Source: Bacillus sp. B-jedd (GTDB lineage: Bacteria; Bacillota; Bacilli; Bacillales; Cytobacillaceae). Taken from it: a DNA stretch of 64,000 bases. Within the stretch, counting starts at the first letter, position 1. Each line of letters starts with the position of its first letter. Both the position numbers and the translations under genes were made by a program. Below the pieces are notes generated by a model, which was not told where the DNA came from, did not search any database, and was given only the letters and a program-made list of their open reading frames with translations. Below, one piece after another: positions 17,864 through 27,510 of this stretch. The stretch spans positions 1,943,001 to 2,007,000 of the forward strand of contig NZ_CCXR01000001.1 in NCBI RefSeq assembly GCF_000821085.1, written 5' to 3'.

Positions 17864-17921
17864 AGTTGATTATTTTTTAAAAGGAAATGTCAATCCTTCG
17901 ACATTCTCTAAATAAAGATTA

Positions 17922-17973
17922 GGGGCCTGTCCCTCACTACGTTAACAGTTTAACGTATTGGGGGACAGGCCCT
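17922..17973. repeat. REP-like nested palindrome (GGGCCTGTCCC type)
   Basis: GGGCCTGTCCC (17923-17933) is the exact reverse complement of GGGACAGGCCC (17962-17972). Inside lie ACGTTAA and TTAACGT around CAGT. It is a compact palindromic element of the kind spread in Bacillus genomes, between the sigma-helicase pair and BREX. It may also act as a terminator. Confidence 0.6.
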
Positions 17974-18063
17974 ATTGTCCAAGATGTAGAAATAGAACTT
18001 TATGCTGAGCCATATTTTTTATTTGCATCTATTAGAATCATTTATTTAGTTATTTCGGTTACA

Positions 18064-18092
18064 TTGAATATTAATAAAAGTAAGAGTAAAAT
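18064..18092 (+). promoter_or_regulatory. Possible SigA promoter of the BREX operon
   Basis: TTGAAT (18064-18069), a 17-base spacer and TAAAAT (18087-18092), about 37 bases before the first start codon. Two mismatches in total to the SigA consensus. Confidence 0.45.
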
Positions 18093-18128
18093 AAGATATA
18101 AGTAAATCTTGAGTACGAGGTGGTATTC

Positions 18129-18365
18129 GTGGAATTAAAGCTCTTTTATCGAACACAACGTGACTTAGCAACTGCGTTGAACCAATTAGTCGATGCGTAT
18201 TGGGAAGAGAAAATCAAAGAAGATGAATTAATAGAAGGTGTTAAAAGAATGTATGAAAATAATCCAGATAAACTGATTAAAAATAATGTGTTCACGAAAG
18301 TAGTACAACAACAGAGCGGGAAAAGACGGTTAGCTGTAGTTGATAAAATTTTGGAATTTAAATAG
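18129..18365 (+). CDS. Small protein at the head of the BREX operon
   Basis: 78 aa from GTG 18129, which has AGGTGG at normal spacing; a GTG at 18120 overlaps that site. Not firmly recognised. A helical, charged protein beginning MELKLFYRTQRDLATALN and ending with a basic stretch (GKRRLAVVDKIL). I recall similar small ORFs just before brxA in Bacillus BREX loci. The 31-base gap to brxA supports co-transcription. Possibly a regulator or small subunit. Confidence 0.65.
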   Translation: MELKLFYRTQRDLATALNQLVDAYWEEKIKEDELIEGVKRMYENNPDKLIKNNVFTKVVQQQSGKRRLAVVDKILEFK

Positions 18366-18396
18366 GCTGATAGTCTTGTGTGAAAGGTTGGATTAG

Positions 18397-18993
18397 ATGA
18401 CAATAATATTAGAATATTCCTCCGTATTAACAGGGGCTTCATTCATGTTGTATGAGTTTAAGCAAGTCGTGGCTTTAAAAGATCAAGGTCATTCTGATCG
18501 AGAAGTTCGGCAAAAAGTCATAACTGAAAATTTATTTCAATATGATAAAATCTCCAGTTTAAAAAGAGGACTACCTTCTATTTTAAGAAGGGCGAACGTA
18601 TTAGATGAGACATTAAGAAAGCTCGTCATCGAAGAGTCGTTTGAATTTGGTAAGATCATTAACCTGTACGCCATCATGAAAACGGATCGTCTTTTTTTCG
18701 AATTTATGAATGAAGTCATTCAAGAAAAACTTCAGATGAATGATTACAACTTCGAGAAGAAGGACTTAAACACATACTTTACGGTAAAAGCCGAACAGGA
18801 TGAAAACATTGCAAGCTGGACAGAAGCCACTATTCAAAAGTTAAAACAGGTATACGGGAAAATATTACTGGAAACAGGGTTACTTAAGGATAAGAAATCA
18901 GGAGAGTTAAATCGGCTAATTATAGACGAACAAATCAAAAACCATCTTACTCATATTGGCGATGCCCGCTATGTTCGTGCGATGGGTGAATAA
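18397..18993 (+). CDS. brxA: BREX protein BrxA (DUF1819)
   Basis: 198 aa, ATG after GAAAGG. The DUF1819 pattern is visible: 'YSSVLTGASFMLYEFKQV' at the start, 'ENLFQYDKISSLKRGLPSILRR' and 'INLYAIMKTDRLFFEFM'. The length is that of the family. BrxA is a small helical, NusB-like protein that binds DNA in some systems and is needed for BREX defence in some hosts. It is the first core gene, 11 bases before brxB. Confidence 0.93.
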   Translation: MTIILEYSSVLTGASFMLYEFKQVVALKDQGHSDREVRQKVITENLFQYDKISSLKRGLPSILRRANVLDETLRKLVIEESFEFGKIINLYAIMKTDRLFFEFMNEVIQEKLQMNDYNFEKKDLNTYFTVKAEQDENIASWTEATIQKLKQVYGKILLETGLLKDKKSGELNRLIIDEQIKNHLTHIGDARYVRAMGE

Positions 18994-19004
18994 GGGGGGA
19001 TATC

Positions 19005-19571
19005 ATGGCTAATTTGAATGCTAGACTGGATCAAATCATACCCAAAATCAAGGAAGAAAAATTCATTGATGGGCGTGGACTTGGCAATGAAATCAGTTTT
19101 TATGTCTTCGATTATGAACCAGACGGTGAGCTTGTCGTGAGGGATTATATCAAGCACATCAAGAAAGAGTTCAACTATGAAGGAACGAATAGAAGAATTA
19201 TTGAATTTGATTTATACAAAATGCTCATTGAAATTACAAAAGAAAAACGGATTTTTGACCGTATATTTCAGATGGAAGAACAACAAGGAAAAGACACTTT
19301 GTTCAAAGCTATGACGACGTTTGCAAAACCAGAAGTATTCCTGCAGAAAATTGAAGAACAGTTGGGTGATCACAATGTTGTATTCATTACAGGGGTGGGG
19401 AAAGTGTATCCGTTTGTCCGCTCTCATAACATCCTGAACAACCTACAAGAAGTGTTGGACAAAAAACCTGTCATCATGTTCTTCCCAGGAAGGTACGATG
19501 GTCAGTCACTCCAATTGTTTAGTAAATTCAAGGATGATAACTACTACAGAGCTTTTCGCTTAGTCGATTAA
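19005..19571 (+). CDS. brxB: BREX protein BrxB (DUF1788)
   Basis: 188 aa, ATG after AAGGGGGG. DUF1788 features include 'GLGNEISFYVFDYEPDGEL' near 25-43, 'FITGVGKVYPFVRSHNILNNL' near 125-145 and 'MFFPGRYDG' near 160-168, in normal length and order. BrxB is a required core protein of type 1 BREX; its biochemical role is unsettled. Nineteen bases separate it from brxC. Confidence 0.93.
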   Translation: MANLNARLDQIIPKIKEEKFIDGRGLGNEISFYVFDYEPDGELVVRDYIKHIKKEFNYEGTNRRIIEFDLYKMLIEITKEKRIFDRIFQMEEQQGKDTLFKAMTTFAKPEVFLQKIEEQLGDHNVVFITGVGKVYPFVRSHNILNNLQEVLDKKPVIMFFPGRYDGQSLQLFSKFKDDNYYRAFRLVD

Positions 19572-19590
19572 TGGAAGAGGGGGATTTTAG

Positions 19591-22500
19591 ATGATACTAA
19601 AAGATATGTTTTTAAAAGATATTGAACGGGATATTCGTGGCGTTATTAAAGTTGCCCAAACAAGTGAAGCGGACATTTATCAGGAACTGGACGAGTATGT
19701 CGTCACACAGGAGTTACATAAACATTTCTCTAAGTTCTACGACAACTATCAAAAGGGAATCGACGGTAAAACTGACAAAATGGGTGTGTGGATTTCAGGT
19801 TTCTTCGGATCGGGTAAATCCCACTTCCTTAAAATTCTTGCCTACCTATTAGAGAACAAAGCTGTACAAGGAAAGAAGCCAGTTGATTTCTTTGAAGAAA
19901 AGGTAAAAGATCCACTTGTTTACGCCAATATGAAGCGTACGGCTGACGTGGATACAGAAACGATTCTATTTAACATTGATTCGAAAAGCTCGCTTGATAA
20001 CAAATCAAAAGAAGATGCGATTTTGCGTGTCTTCATGAAAGTGTTTTACGAACATAGAGGCTATTACGGGGACATTCCAGGCGTTGCGGAGATGGAGAAG
20101 TATTTGGACAAGCAAGGTGTGTACGAAGCGTTTAAACAGGAGTTCCAAGCGTTAGCAGGAGAACCATGGAAAGAACGTCGTAACAGCTTCTATTTTGACG
20201 CTGATTTTGTCATTGGTGCATTAACAAAAGTGACGGATATGTCTGAGGAATCGGCACGCAATTGGTTCGAAAACGGGGTTAATAACTTCGAAATTAGCAT
20301 CGAGAAATTCTCAAAAGACGTGAAAGAATACATTGACGAAAAAGGCCCGAACTTCCATTTAGTTTTCCTCGTAGATGAAATCGGTCAATACATTGGAGAC
20401 AGCCGTAACCTCATGCTCAACTTGCAGACGCTTGCGGAGGATTTAGGGACGCATGCACACGGGAAGGTATGGATTATGGTGACATCACAAGAAAGCATTG
20501 ACTCAATCGTCAAAGTAAAAGGTGATGACTTCTCTCGTATTCAAGGGCGTTTTGATACAAGACTATCTCTATCTTCTATTTCAGTGGATGAGGTCATCAA
20601 GAAACGTATTTTGGAGAAGCACCCGCATGTCAATGACAAACTTAAAGTTCTCTACCCTGAAAAAAGTGCGATCTTGAAAAACCTCATAAGCTTCCGTGAA
20701 AGTACGGCGGATCTAAGAGGTTACGAAAATGAACAGGAATTTGCAGATGTCTATCCATTTGTTCCGTACCAATTCAAACTACTACAGAATGTGTTTGAAC
20801 AAGTAAGGAAGCATGGTTCATCAGGAAAACACTTGTCAGAAGGGGAACGTTCAATGCTTTCAGCGTTTAAGGAAGCGGGGCTTCGCTACAAAGATGCAGA
20901 AGAAGGCACGCTCGTTCCGTTCCACGCTTTCTACGATACGATTAAAGAATTCCTTAACCCGTCTATTTCAAGGGTTATTGAAGGGGCAAATGAAAACCCT
21001 GCATTAAAAGACGATCCATTTAATACGGACTTACTAAAAGTATTATTCATGATCAAATATATTAAAGAACTGCCAGCAAACATCGACAATATCGCCACGC
21101 TTATGGTGACGCATATTGATGAAGACAAGCTACAACTAAAAGAAAAAATCAAAAGTTCCCTTCGTAAATTGATTTCACAAACATTGATCCAAAAGAACGG
21201 TGATTATTACCTATTCTTAACGGATGATGAGCAGGATATTAACCGTGAAATCAAACAGATGAACATTGATGAAGATATCGTCAAGCGGGAGCTGGCAAAC
21301 TATATTTTCCAAGACTTGTACGATGATAAACGATTCAATTATTCAAGAGAATACGCTTTTTCCTACAATCAGAAAATGGATGAGAAAAATTACGGTAACC
21401 AAACATCGAGCATCGGGTTGCAAATTCTATCCCCGCTATCAGACCATTACTATAAGTCCGATCAGGAAATGATGATGATGACTTCGGGCAGTGGAGAAAT
21501 GATCATTAAACTTGGTGGCAATGAGGCATATGTCGAGGAAATGGAAGAAGCGTTACGAATTGAAGAGTATCGCAAGAAAAAGAACATTACCCAGCTCCCT
21601 GAAAACATACAAAACATCTTGAACAACAAGCAAGCAGAAGTGCGTGAGCGTAGACGCAGAGTACGGGAACTGTTGGATGATGCCATTAAAGACGGAGCAT
21701 TCTTCGTAAACGGCGATAAAATGGATATTAAAGGTTCTTCTGTAAGAGAGAAAATCAATTCAGCATTCAAACAACTGGTTGATAACGTTTATACAAAGTT
21801 AGGCTATGTGAAAGAACATTTGGAGAATGAGCGACAATTGATTGCTATTTTAGCATCAGATAATGACCAACTGTCATTAGACGATTCAATTGGAACAAAG
21901 CCAAATGAATTAGCCAAACGGGAAGTCTATGACTTTATTGATATGCAAGATCAAATCCAGAAACAAAATCGAGTAAAACTTGTCTACGAGCGTTTCCAGG
22001 ATAAACCATACGGCTGGAAGCAACTCGATATTGCGGGACTTATAGCTGAATTATTAAAAGAGCAACGTATCCGTATCCGTTATAACGCCGAGTATTTAGA
22101 GCCAGAAACAGATACGAACAAATTGCTGACGATCTTTGCAAAAACAAATGAAGCTGACAAAGGAATCATCCTAAAGCGTGTGAAAGTGGATGAAAGACTG
22201 ATTCGTAATGCAAGAACTGTGTGCAGAGACATTTTCAATACGACGGATTTAGCCGATGACGAGGATGGACTCGTAAAAGATATCCTTGGATTAATTGAAA
22301 AGCAAATCGCTGAAATAAAAGCATACAAAGCCCGTTATGAAGGTAGAAAATATCCAGGTATGAGCTTGCTCGACAAAGGACTTGAATACTTCGAGCAATT
22401 TGACAGCAAACTCGATAACGCTTCTTTCTTCACGAAGCTAACGGAACTGGAAGATGATTTGGCAGATTGGGAAGAAGATATCGTCTATGTGAAAAGTTTT

Positions 22501-23163
22501 TTCGGCACAAATCAAAAAGATATTTTCGATCAAGGTTTGGAGGCACTATCCAAGTACGAGGAAATTAAAACATATTTGTCAGGAAAAGAAGTAGCTGGAG
22601 AGATGGAAAAGCTACGATCCATTATCCAAGACCCAATTCCTTATCGGAAAATCAAAGACATCCCAGAGTTTGTTCATGCGTTTAATGAAAAAATAAACCT
22701 CGTCCTAAACGAGAAAAAAGACAATGCCCGTGAAAAGTTAAAAGTAGACTATGATGAATTGTCTATTCTGGCAAAGCAGTATGGCGTATCAAATGAAACA
22801 AAACAACAAGTCGATGATCACTACAACCGATTAAAAGATAGTCTTGATGCCTTTACAGATGTCTTCAAAGTCGATGCAACAATTTCCCAAAGTGCAAGCT
22901 ATAAAGAAAGAACAGCGACAGAAATCAGACAGGAAATTGCTGAGTGGCAAAGACGGAAAGCAGAAGAGCAAAAAACGAATACAGGGACGATCGTTGAGAC
23001 TCCTGTTAAAACGATTGTTCAAAGGCAGGCAGTAAAAGTAACTGAACTTGTTGCCGTGACAACATTATCGACAGAAGATGATGTCGATAAATACATCAAT
23101 ACGTTATCCCATAAATTAAAACAAATCATCAAATCGAATAAACAAATCGAGTTTATTGAATAA
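19591..23163 (+). CDS. brxC: BREX P-loop ATPase BrxC
   Basis: 1190 aa. ATG after GAAGAGGGGG. Walker A GFFGSGKS lies at residues 70-77. A Walker B-like 'VFLVDEIGQYIG' lies near 255-266. Long helical and charged stretches follow, with a low-complexity part near the C-terminus. Length and layout match BrxC/PglY, the large AAA+-like ATPase of type 1 BREX, which works with PglX and BrxB and is needed for both methylation and phage exclusion. A palindromic element lies between its stop codon and pglX. Confidence 0.95.
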   Translation: MILKDMFLKDIERDIRGVIKVAQTSEADIYQELDEYVVTQELHKHFSKFYDNYQKGIDGKTDKMGVWISGFFGSGKSHFLKILAYLLENKAVQGKKPVDFFEEKVKDPLVYANMKRTADVDTETILFNIDSKSSLDNKSKEDAILRVFMKVFYEHRGYYGDIPGVAEMEKYLDKQGVYEAFKQEFQALAGEPWKERRNSFYFDADFVIGALTKVTDMSEESARNWFENGVNNFEISIEKFSKDVKEYIDEKGPNFHLVFLVDEIGQYIGDSRNLMLNLQTLAEDLGTHAHGKVWIMVTSQESIDSIVKVKGDDFSRIQGRFDTRLSLSSISVDEVIKKRILEKHPHVNDKLKVLYPEKSAILKNLISFRESTADLRGYENEQEFADVYPFVPYQFKLLQNVFEQVRKHGSSGKHLSEGERSMLSAFKEAGLRYKDAEEGTLVPFHAFYDTIKEFLNPSISRVIEGANENPALKDDPFNTDLLKVLFMIKYIKELPANIDNIATLMVTHIDEDKLQLKEKIKSSLRKLISQTLIQKNGDYYLFLTDDEQDINREIKQMNIDEDIVKRELANYIFQDLYDDKRFNYSREYAFSYNQKMDEKNYGNQTSSIGLQILSPLSDHYYKSDQEMMMMTSGSGEMIIKLGGNEAYVEEMEEALRIEEYRKKKNITQLPENIQNILNNKQAEVRERRRRVRELLDDAIKDGAFFVNGDKMDIKGSSVREKINSAFKQLVDNVYTKLGYVKEHLENERQLIAILASDNDQLSLDDSIGTKPNELAKREVYDFIDMQDQIQKQNRVKLVYERFQDKPYGWKQLDIAGLIAELLKEQRIRIRYNAEYLEPETDTNKLLTIFAKTNEADKGIILKRVKVDERLIRNARTVCRDIFNTTDLADDEDGLVKDILGLIEKQIAEIKAYKARYEGRKYPGMSLLDKGLEYFEQFDSKLDNASFFTKLTELEDDLADWEEDIVYVKSFFGTNQKDIFDQGLEALSKYEEIKTYLSGKEVAGEMEKLRSIIQDPIPYRKIKDIPEFVHAFNEKINLVLNEKKDNAREKLKVDYDELSILAKQYGVSNETKQQVDDHYNRLKDSLDAFTDVFKVDATISQSASYKERTATEIRQEIAEWQRRKAEEQKTNTGTIVETPVKTIVQRQAVKVTELVAVTTLSTEDDVDKYINTLSHKLKQIIKSNKQIEFIE

Positions 23164-23172
23164 CATACCAAC

Positions 23173-23233
23173 GGGTGCCAGACATGGACATCCATTCGTG
23201 TCCTACCGCGAATTGTGGCCGTGCCTGGCACCC
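23173..23233. repeat. REP-like palindrome between brxC and pglX
   Basis: A 15-base arm, GGGTGCCAGACATGG (23173-23187), pairs with CCGTGCCTGGCACCC (23219-23233) with one mismatch and one G-T pair. Inside, GGACA and TGTCC pair again. It ends eight bases before the ribosome binding site of pglX. No T-run follows, so it is not a typical terminator, but it could slow transcription or set mRNA stability between the two genes. Confidence 0.65.
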
Positions 23234-23253
23234 TATTCAAAGGAGTGACTAAT

Positions 23254-26200
23254 TTGAACAAAACAGCCCTGAAAAAATTCGCAACCGAAGCACGAGTAGA
23301 GTTGCTGGAAAAAGTAGAACTTCAAGCAAGAAAACTTGGCATTACAGCCGAATCTATTCAAAAAGCAAATGTTGAAAGCTCCGATGCCGTCTTTATTGAC
23401 GGCAAACAGCTTACAGATACAGAAAGAAGACAACGGAATAAACTAATTTCCCGCATCAATGAGATTGGGTTCAATCGTGTTATGGAAGAAACGGCATACA
23501 CATGGTTCAACCGTTTTATCGCATTACGATACATGGAAGTAAACGACTATCTACCAACAAAAGTGCGTGTCCTTTCTTCAATTTCAGGCAGTGCCGAGCC
23601 AGATATGATGAAAGAAGCATTGTCACTGGATCTTGACTTAGATAAAGAAAAAGTTTACGACATGAAAATGAACAATGATACAGACGAGCTTTTCAAATAT
23701 CTGATTAAAATGCATTGTAATGATTTAAACCGCTTCATGCCATTCATGTTCGAGACCATTGAGGACTATACGGAAATTCTCTTTCCAGAAGGTTTGCTTG
23801 GAACGGATTCTTTTGTTAGACAAATGACAGATACTGAAGTCATTCCAGAAGGTAATTGGGAAAATGTTGAGATTATCGGGTGGCTCTATCAGTATTATAT
23901 TTCAGAAGAAAAAGATGAGGTATTTGCAAATCTTAAAAAGAACATCAAAATATCAAAAGATAAACTACCTGCGGCCACTCAGCTATTCACGCCTAATTGG
24001 ATTGTTCGGTACATGGTAGAAAACTCGTTGGGTCGCATATGGCTTGAAAGTTATCCAGAAAGTTCATTGAAAAATGAGTGGAAATATTATTTAGATGAAG
24101 CGGAGCAGGAAAGCGAGGCAATTAAGCAACTTGAAGAGATTCGTTATAAGAATGTGAATCCTGAAGAAATTACATTCCTTGATCCAGCTTGTGGAAGCGG
24201 ACATATCCTTGTATATGCATTTGATGTTTTCTATGATATGTACCTTGAGAAAGGATATATGGAAAATGAAATTCCTCGATTGATTTTAGAAAAAAATCTA
24301 TTCGGCTTGGATGTTGATGATCGTGCAGTGCAGTTGGCTTCTTTTGCGTTGATGATGAAGGCACGAGAGAAGTCCCGAAGGATCTTTAGGCATACAATCA
24401 ATCCAATTATCTATGCAATTCAAGAAAGTAATTGGCTTTCAGAAGAGATGATTAAAAATATTGCTAAAGACAATGTTCAAATTCAAAACAGTTTACAGTC
24501 TATCCGAAATAGCTTCACAGATGCGAAGGAGTACGGTTCTTTATTAAGTGTTGAACCATTTTCGTATGAGTTTCTTTTTCATTGTTTTAAAGAATATAAA
24601 GAAGGGGAAACCGACCTGTTGGGGATTATTGACAAACAAATGGTTGAGGAAAAACTACCACAATTATTGAGGCAGTCAGAGATATTACAGAAAAAATACG
24701 ATGTTATTTGTACAAATCCGCCGTATATGGGTAGAAGTGGTATGAACGAGAAATTAACAAAATACCTTGATAAATTCCATCCAAACGCTAAAGCAGATTT
24801 ATTTGCCTCATTTATTGAGAAAGGTTTTGAACTAACAAAAGGCAATGGCTTTAATAGTATGGTTACAATGCAATCGTGGATGTTCTTATCGAGTTATGAA
24901 AAAATGAGAGAAAATATTATTAAGCATAAAACTATTAAAACACTATTACACATGGACAATATGGTAATGGGCATTGCATTTGGGACGGCCGCTACAATAA
25001 TAAGAAATACAAAAATAAAAGAATTCAAAGGTTCCTATAATGAAATAAAGTTTGTAGATCTTGATGAGAAAACTATGCCTAATAAGTTTCCTATTATTGA
25101 AAATAGAAATAACATACTCCCCATGGAGGAGTTCAAAAAGATTCCTGGAATGCCTATTGCTTATTGGGTTAGTAATAAACTGACAAATAGCTTTGAACAT
25201 GATAAAAAAATTGCAGAATTGGGAGAAGCAAAAAGCGGACTACAAACGGGCAATAATGACTTGTTTTTAAAACAATGGTTCGAAGTAGAAAATACCAAAG
25301 TGGCTTATAACATGAAAAGTAGGGATCAATTTTTAAATTCAAAGAAAAAATGGGTTCCGCAAATTAAAGGAGGGTCATATAGAAAGTGGTACGGTAATTT
25401 GGACTATGTTCTTAATTGGGAAAATGATGGGCATGAGATAAGAAAAGGTCGCGGATGTAGATTAAATGCAATGGCAAATGATAGATTCTACTTTAAAAAA
25501 GGTATCACATGGTCACATACGACTTCGGGAGGATTTGGAGCAAGATATTTACCTTCTGGACACTTATTTAATGTTGAGGCTCCTACACTTTTCCCTTTTG
25601 ATGATAACCAAATGGGATATATATTGGCATTTTTGAATTCAAAAATTGCATCTGAAAGTTTAAGTGTAATGAATTCTACAATGCATTACTTAGTCGGTGA
25701 TATATTAAAATTGCCTATAAAGTTGGAGAAGAGTAAAAATGCGGAGATTAATCGGATGGTTAATGAAAGTATTGAGATATCTCAACTTGATTGGGACAGT
25801 TTTGAGATTTCATGGAATTTCGAAAAGCATCCATTAATGAATTACTCCTCAAAAACTATTGAATCCACTTTTACCAAATGGGATCAATTTACTGAAAGAA
25901 ATTTCAATCAACTTAAATCGAATGAGGAAGAATTAAACCGCATATTTATTGAAACTTATGGTTTACAAGAGGAACTTACACCAGAGGTAAATGATGCAGA
26001 TGTGACAATCCGTAAAGCCAATTTAGAACGAGAAGTCAAGAGCTACATCTCATACGCAATCGGCTGTTCATTCGGTCGCTATTCCCTTGACAGAGAAGGT
26101 CTCATCTATGCAGGTGGTGAGTTTGATACATCTTGTTATAAAACATTCCCAACAGACGCAGACAACATCCTTCCAATCTTGCCAGGTGCATATTTCGAGG

Positions 26201-26739
26201 ACGACATCGTTACAAGGTTCATTGATTTCGTCAGAGTAACCTTCAGTGAAGAAACACTTGAAGAAAACCTCGATTTCGTTGCGGGTGCAATTGGACGAAG
26301 AAAGAATGAAACGGCAAGGGAGGCATTGCGTCGTTACTTTTTGAATGATTTCTATAAAGATCATGTACAAATATATAAGAAGCGACCGATTTACTGGCTG
26401 TTTACATCGGGACGAGAAAAGGCGTTCAATTGTCTCATTTATATGCATAGATATGATAAAACAACGTTATCTCGCATTCGGACGGATTATTTACATGAAG
26501 TTCAGACCCGCTTAGATGCGGAGAAAAATGATTTGCTTGAAATCATTAATGGGGATTCAACAACAAGGGAAATCAACGGTGCGAAGAGAGAATTGAAATC
26601 GCTTGATAAGAAAATTGACGAGTTAAAATCGTATGATGAGCTGTTGCACCATATGGCGGATATGCAGATTGAGATTGATCTTGACGATGGTGTGAAAGTG
26701 AATTATGAGAAGTTTAAGGGGTTAGTGGCGAAGATTTGA
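23254..26739 (+). CDS. pglX: BREX adenine-specific DNA methyltransferase PglX
   Basis: 1161 aa from TTG 23254, which has AAGGAG seven bases upstream; a start further up would lie inside the palindrome. The S-adenosylmethionine motif 'DPACGSG' is at residues 310-316, and the catalytic N6-adenine motif NPPY is at 488-491 followed by MG. PglX methylates adenine in a short non-palindromic site on one strand, marking host DNA. The C-terminal half holds the specificity region ('GLQTGNND', 'RKGRGCRLN...') and ends in a charged helical stretch. Length is normal for type 1. Confidence 0.95.
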   Translation: MNKTALKKFATEARVELLEKVELQARKLGITAESIQKANVESSDAVFIDGKQLTDTERRQRNKLISRINEIGFNRVMEETAYTWFNRFIALRYMEVNDYLPTKVRVLSSISGSAEPDMMKEALSLDLDLDKEKVYDMKMNNDTDELFKYLIKMHCNDLNRFMPFMFETIEDYTEILFPEGLLGTDSFVRQMTDTEVIPEGNWENVEIIGWLYQYYISEEKDEVFANLKKNIKISKDKLPAATQLFTPNWIVRYMVENSLGRIWLESYPESSLKNEWKYYLDEAEQESEAIKQLEEIRYKNVNPEEITFLDPACGSGHILVYAFDVFYDMYLEKGYMENEIPRLILEKNLFGLDVDDRAVQLASFALMMKAREKSRRIFRHTINPIIYAIQESNWLSEEMIKNIAKDNVQIQNSLQSIRNSFTDAKEYGSLLSVEPFSYEFLFHCFKEYKEGETDLLGIIDKQMVEEKLPQLLRQSEILQKKYDVICTNPPYMGRSGMNEKLTKYLDKFHPNAKADLFASFIEKGFELTKGNGFNSMVTMQSWMFLSSYEKMRENIIKHKTIKTLLHMDNMVMGIAFGTAATIIRNTKIKEFKGSYNEIKFVDLDEKTMPNKFPIIENRNNILPMEEFKKIPGMPIAYWVSNKLTNSFEHDKKIAELGEAKSGLQTGNNDLFLKQWFEVENTKVAYNMKSRDQFLNSKKKWVPQIKGGSYRKWYGNLDYVLNWENDGHEIRKGRGCRLNAMANDRFYFKKGITWSHTTSGGFGARYLPSGHLFNVEAPTLFPFDDNQMGYILAFLNSKIASESLSVMNSTMHYLVGDILKLPIKLEKSKNAEINRMVNESIEISQLDWDSFEISWNFEKHPLMNYSSKTIESTFTKWDQFTERNFNQLKSNEEELNRIFIETYGLQEELTPEVNDADVTIRKANLEREVKSYISYAIGCSFGRYSLDREGLIYAGGEFDTSCYKTFPTDADNILPILPGAYFEDDIVTRFIDFVRVTFSEETLEENLDFVAGAIGRRKNETAREALRRYFLNDFYKDHVQIYKKRPIYWLFTSGREKAFNCLIYMHRYDKTTLSRIRTDYLHEVQTRLDAEKNDLLEIINGDSTTREINGAKRELKSLDKKIDELKSYDELLHHMADMQIEIDLDDGVKVNYEKFKGLVAKI

Positions 26740-26827
26740 CTTTACAACGAGGGGCAATTCATATGTTGAATTGCTTCTCTTCAACTTTAGATATAAAAAA
26801 TCCCGACAATTGAAAAGAGGTGAAATA

Positions 26828-27463
26828 ATGAAAGGTGTGTTTTCAGATAACATTGATATTGACAAAAATGCCTATATAAATTGGCGGATTGAAAGACACA
26901 ATCCTATTAAAAATATGTTGACCATAGCTGATGGGTTTATGGAATCTTCTATTATGTTAGCTGAACAGGCATTAAAAGATAATAGGGATAAAAAAGCAGA
27001 TATCATAATCTACCCCATCCTATTTAGTGCAAACCATGCAATTGAATTGTATTTGAAGGCGATTGGATGGACGATTAATATACTTCTCGAAAATGATAAG
27101 AGAGTAGAAGGCGGACATGATATTCAGCAAATCCTAAATGTAGTTAAATCAAGGGTTAATGAATTTGAGATTGATAAGGACCGCAAGAAAGCCTTCAAAG
27201 AGTTGATCAACAATCTGGAGAATTATATTAAGGAACTATTTTTAAAAATTGAAACTAAAGATGACGGAAAAAATAAAGATAATATGGACTTTTCCAGGTA
27301 TCCTTTTGATACGAAATATGTATCACATTTCTATATAGAAACATTTGATAATGTTGTAGTTGATTTAGAGAACTTTGTTGAAAGGTTCAAAGAGATAGGA
27401 CAGAATTTGAATCAAATTGCATCCCATTATTTATATGATTTTTTGCTTGCTGAAAATGAGTGA
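26828..27463 (+). CDS. HEPN-like protein inserted in the BREX operon
   Basis: 211 aa from ATG 26828 (AGAGGTG upstream); an upstream in-frame start lacks a ribosome binding site. It is helical. 'FSANHAIELYLKAIGW' (about 67-82) and 'GGHDIQQIL' (about 96-104) resemble the conserved helices of HEPN-domain proteins. The RNase motif RxxxxH is not clearly present, so it may be inactive or only structurally similar. It lies between pglX and pglZ, where core BREX loci have no gene or an accessory gene. Many HEPN proteins are RNases or antitoxin partners in defence. Function not proven. Confidence 0.65.
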   Translation: MKGVFSDNIDIDKNAYINWRIERHNPIKNMLTIADGFMESSIMLAEQALKDNRDKKADIIIYPILFSANHAIELYLKAIGWTINILLENDKRVEGGHDIQQILNVVKSRVNEFEIDKDRKKAFKELINNLENYIKELFLKIETKDDGKNKDNMDFSRYPFDTKYVSHFYIETFDNVVVDLENFVERFKEIGQNLNQIASHYLYDFLLAENE

Positions 27464-27510
27464 GAGATTGGGGCAATAATGTTTTATGAAAGTTGGTGAG
27501 GTTAATGAAT

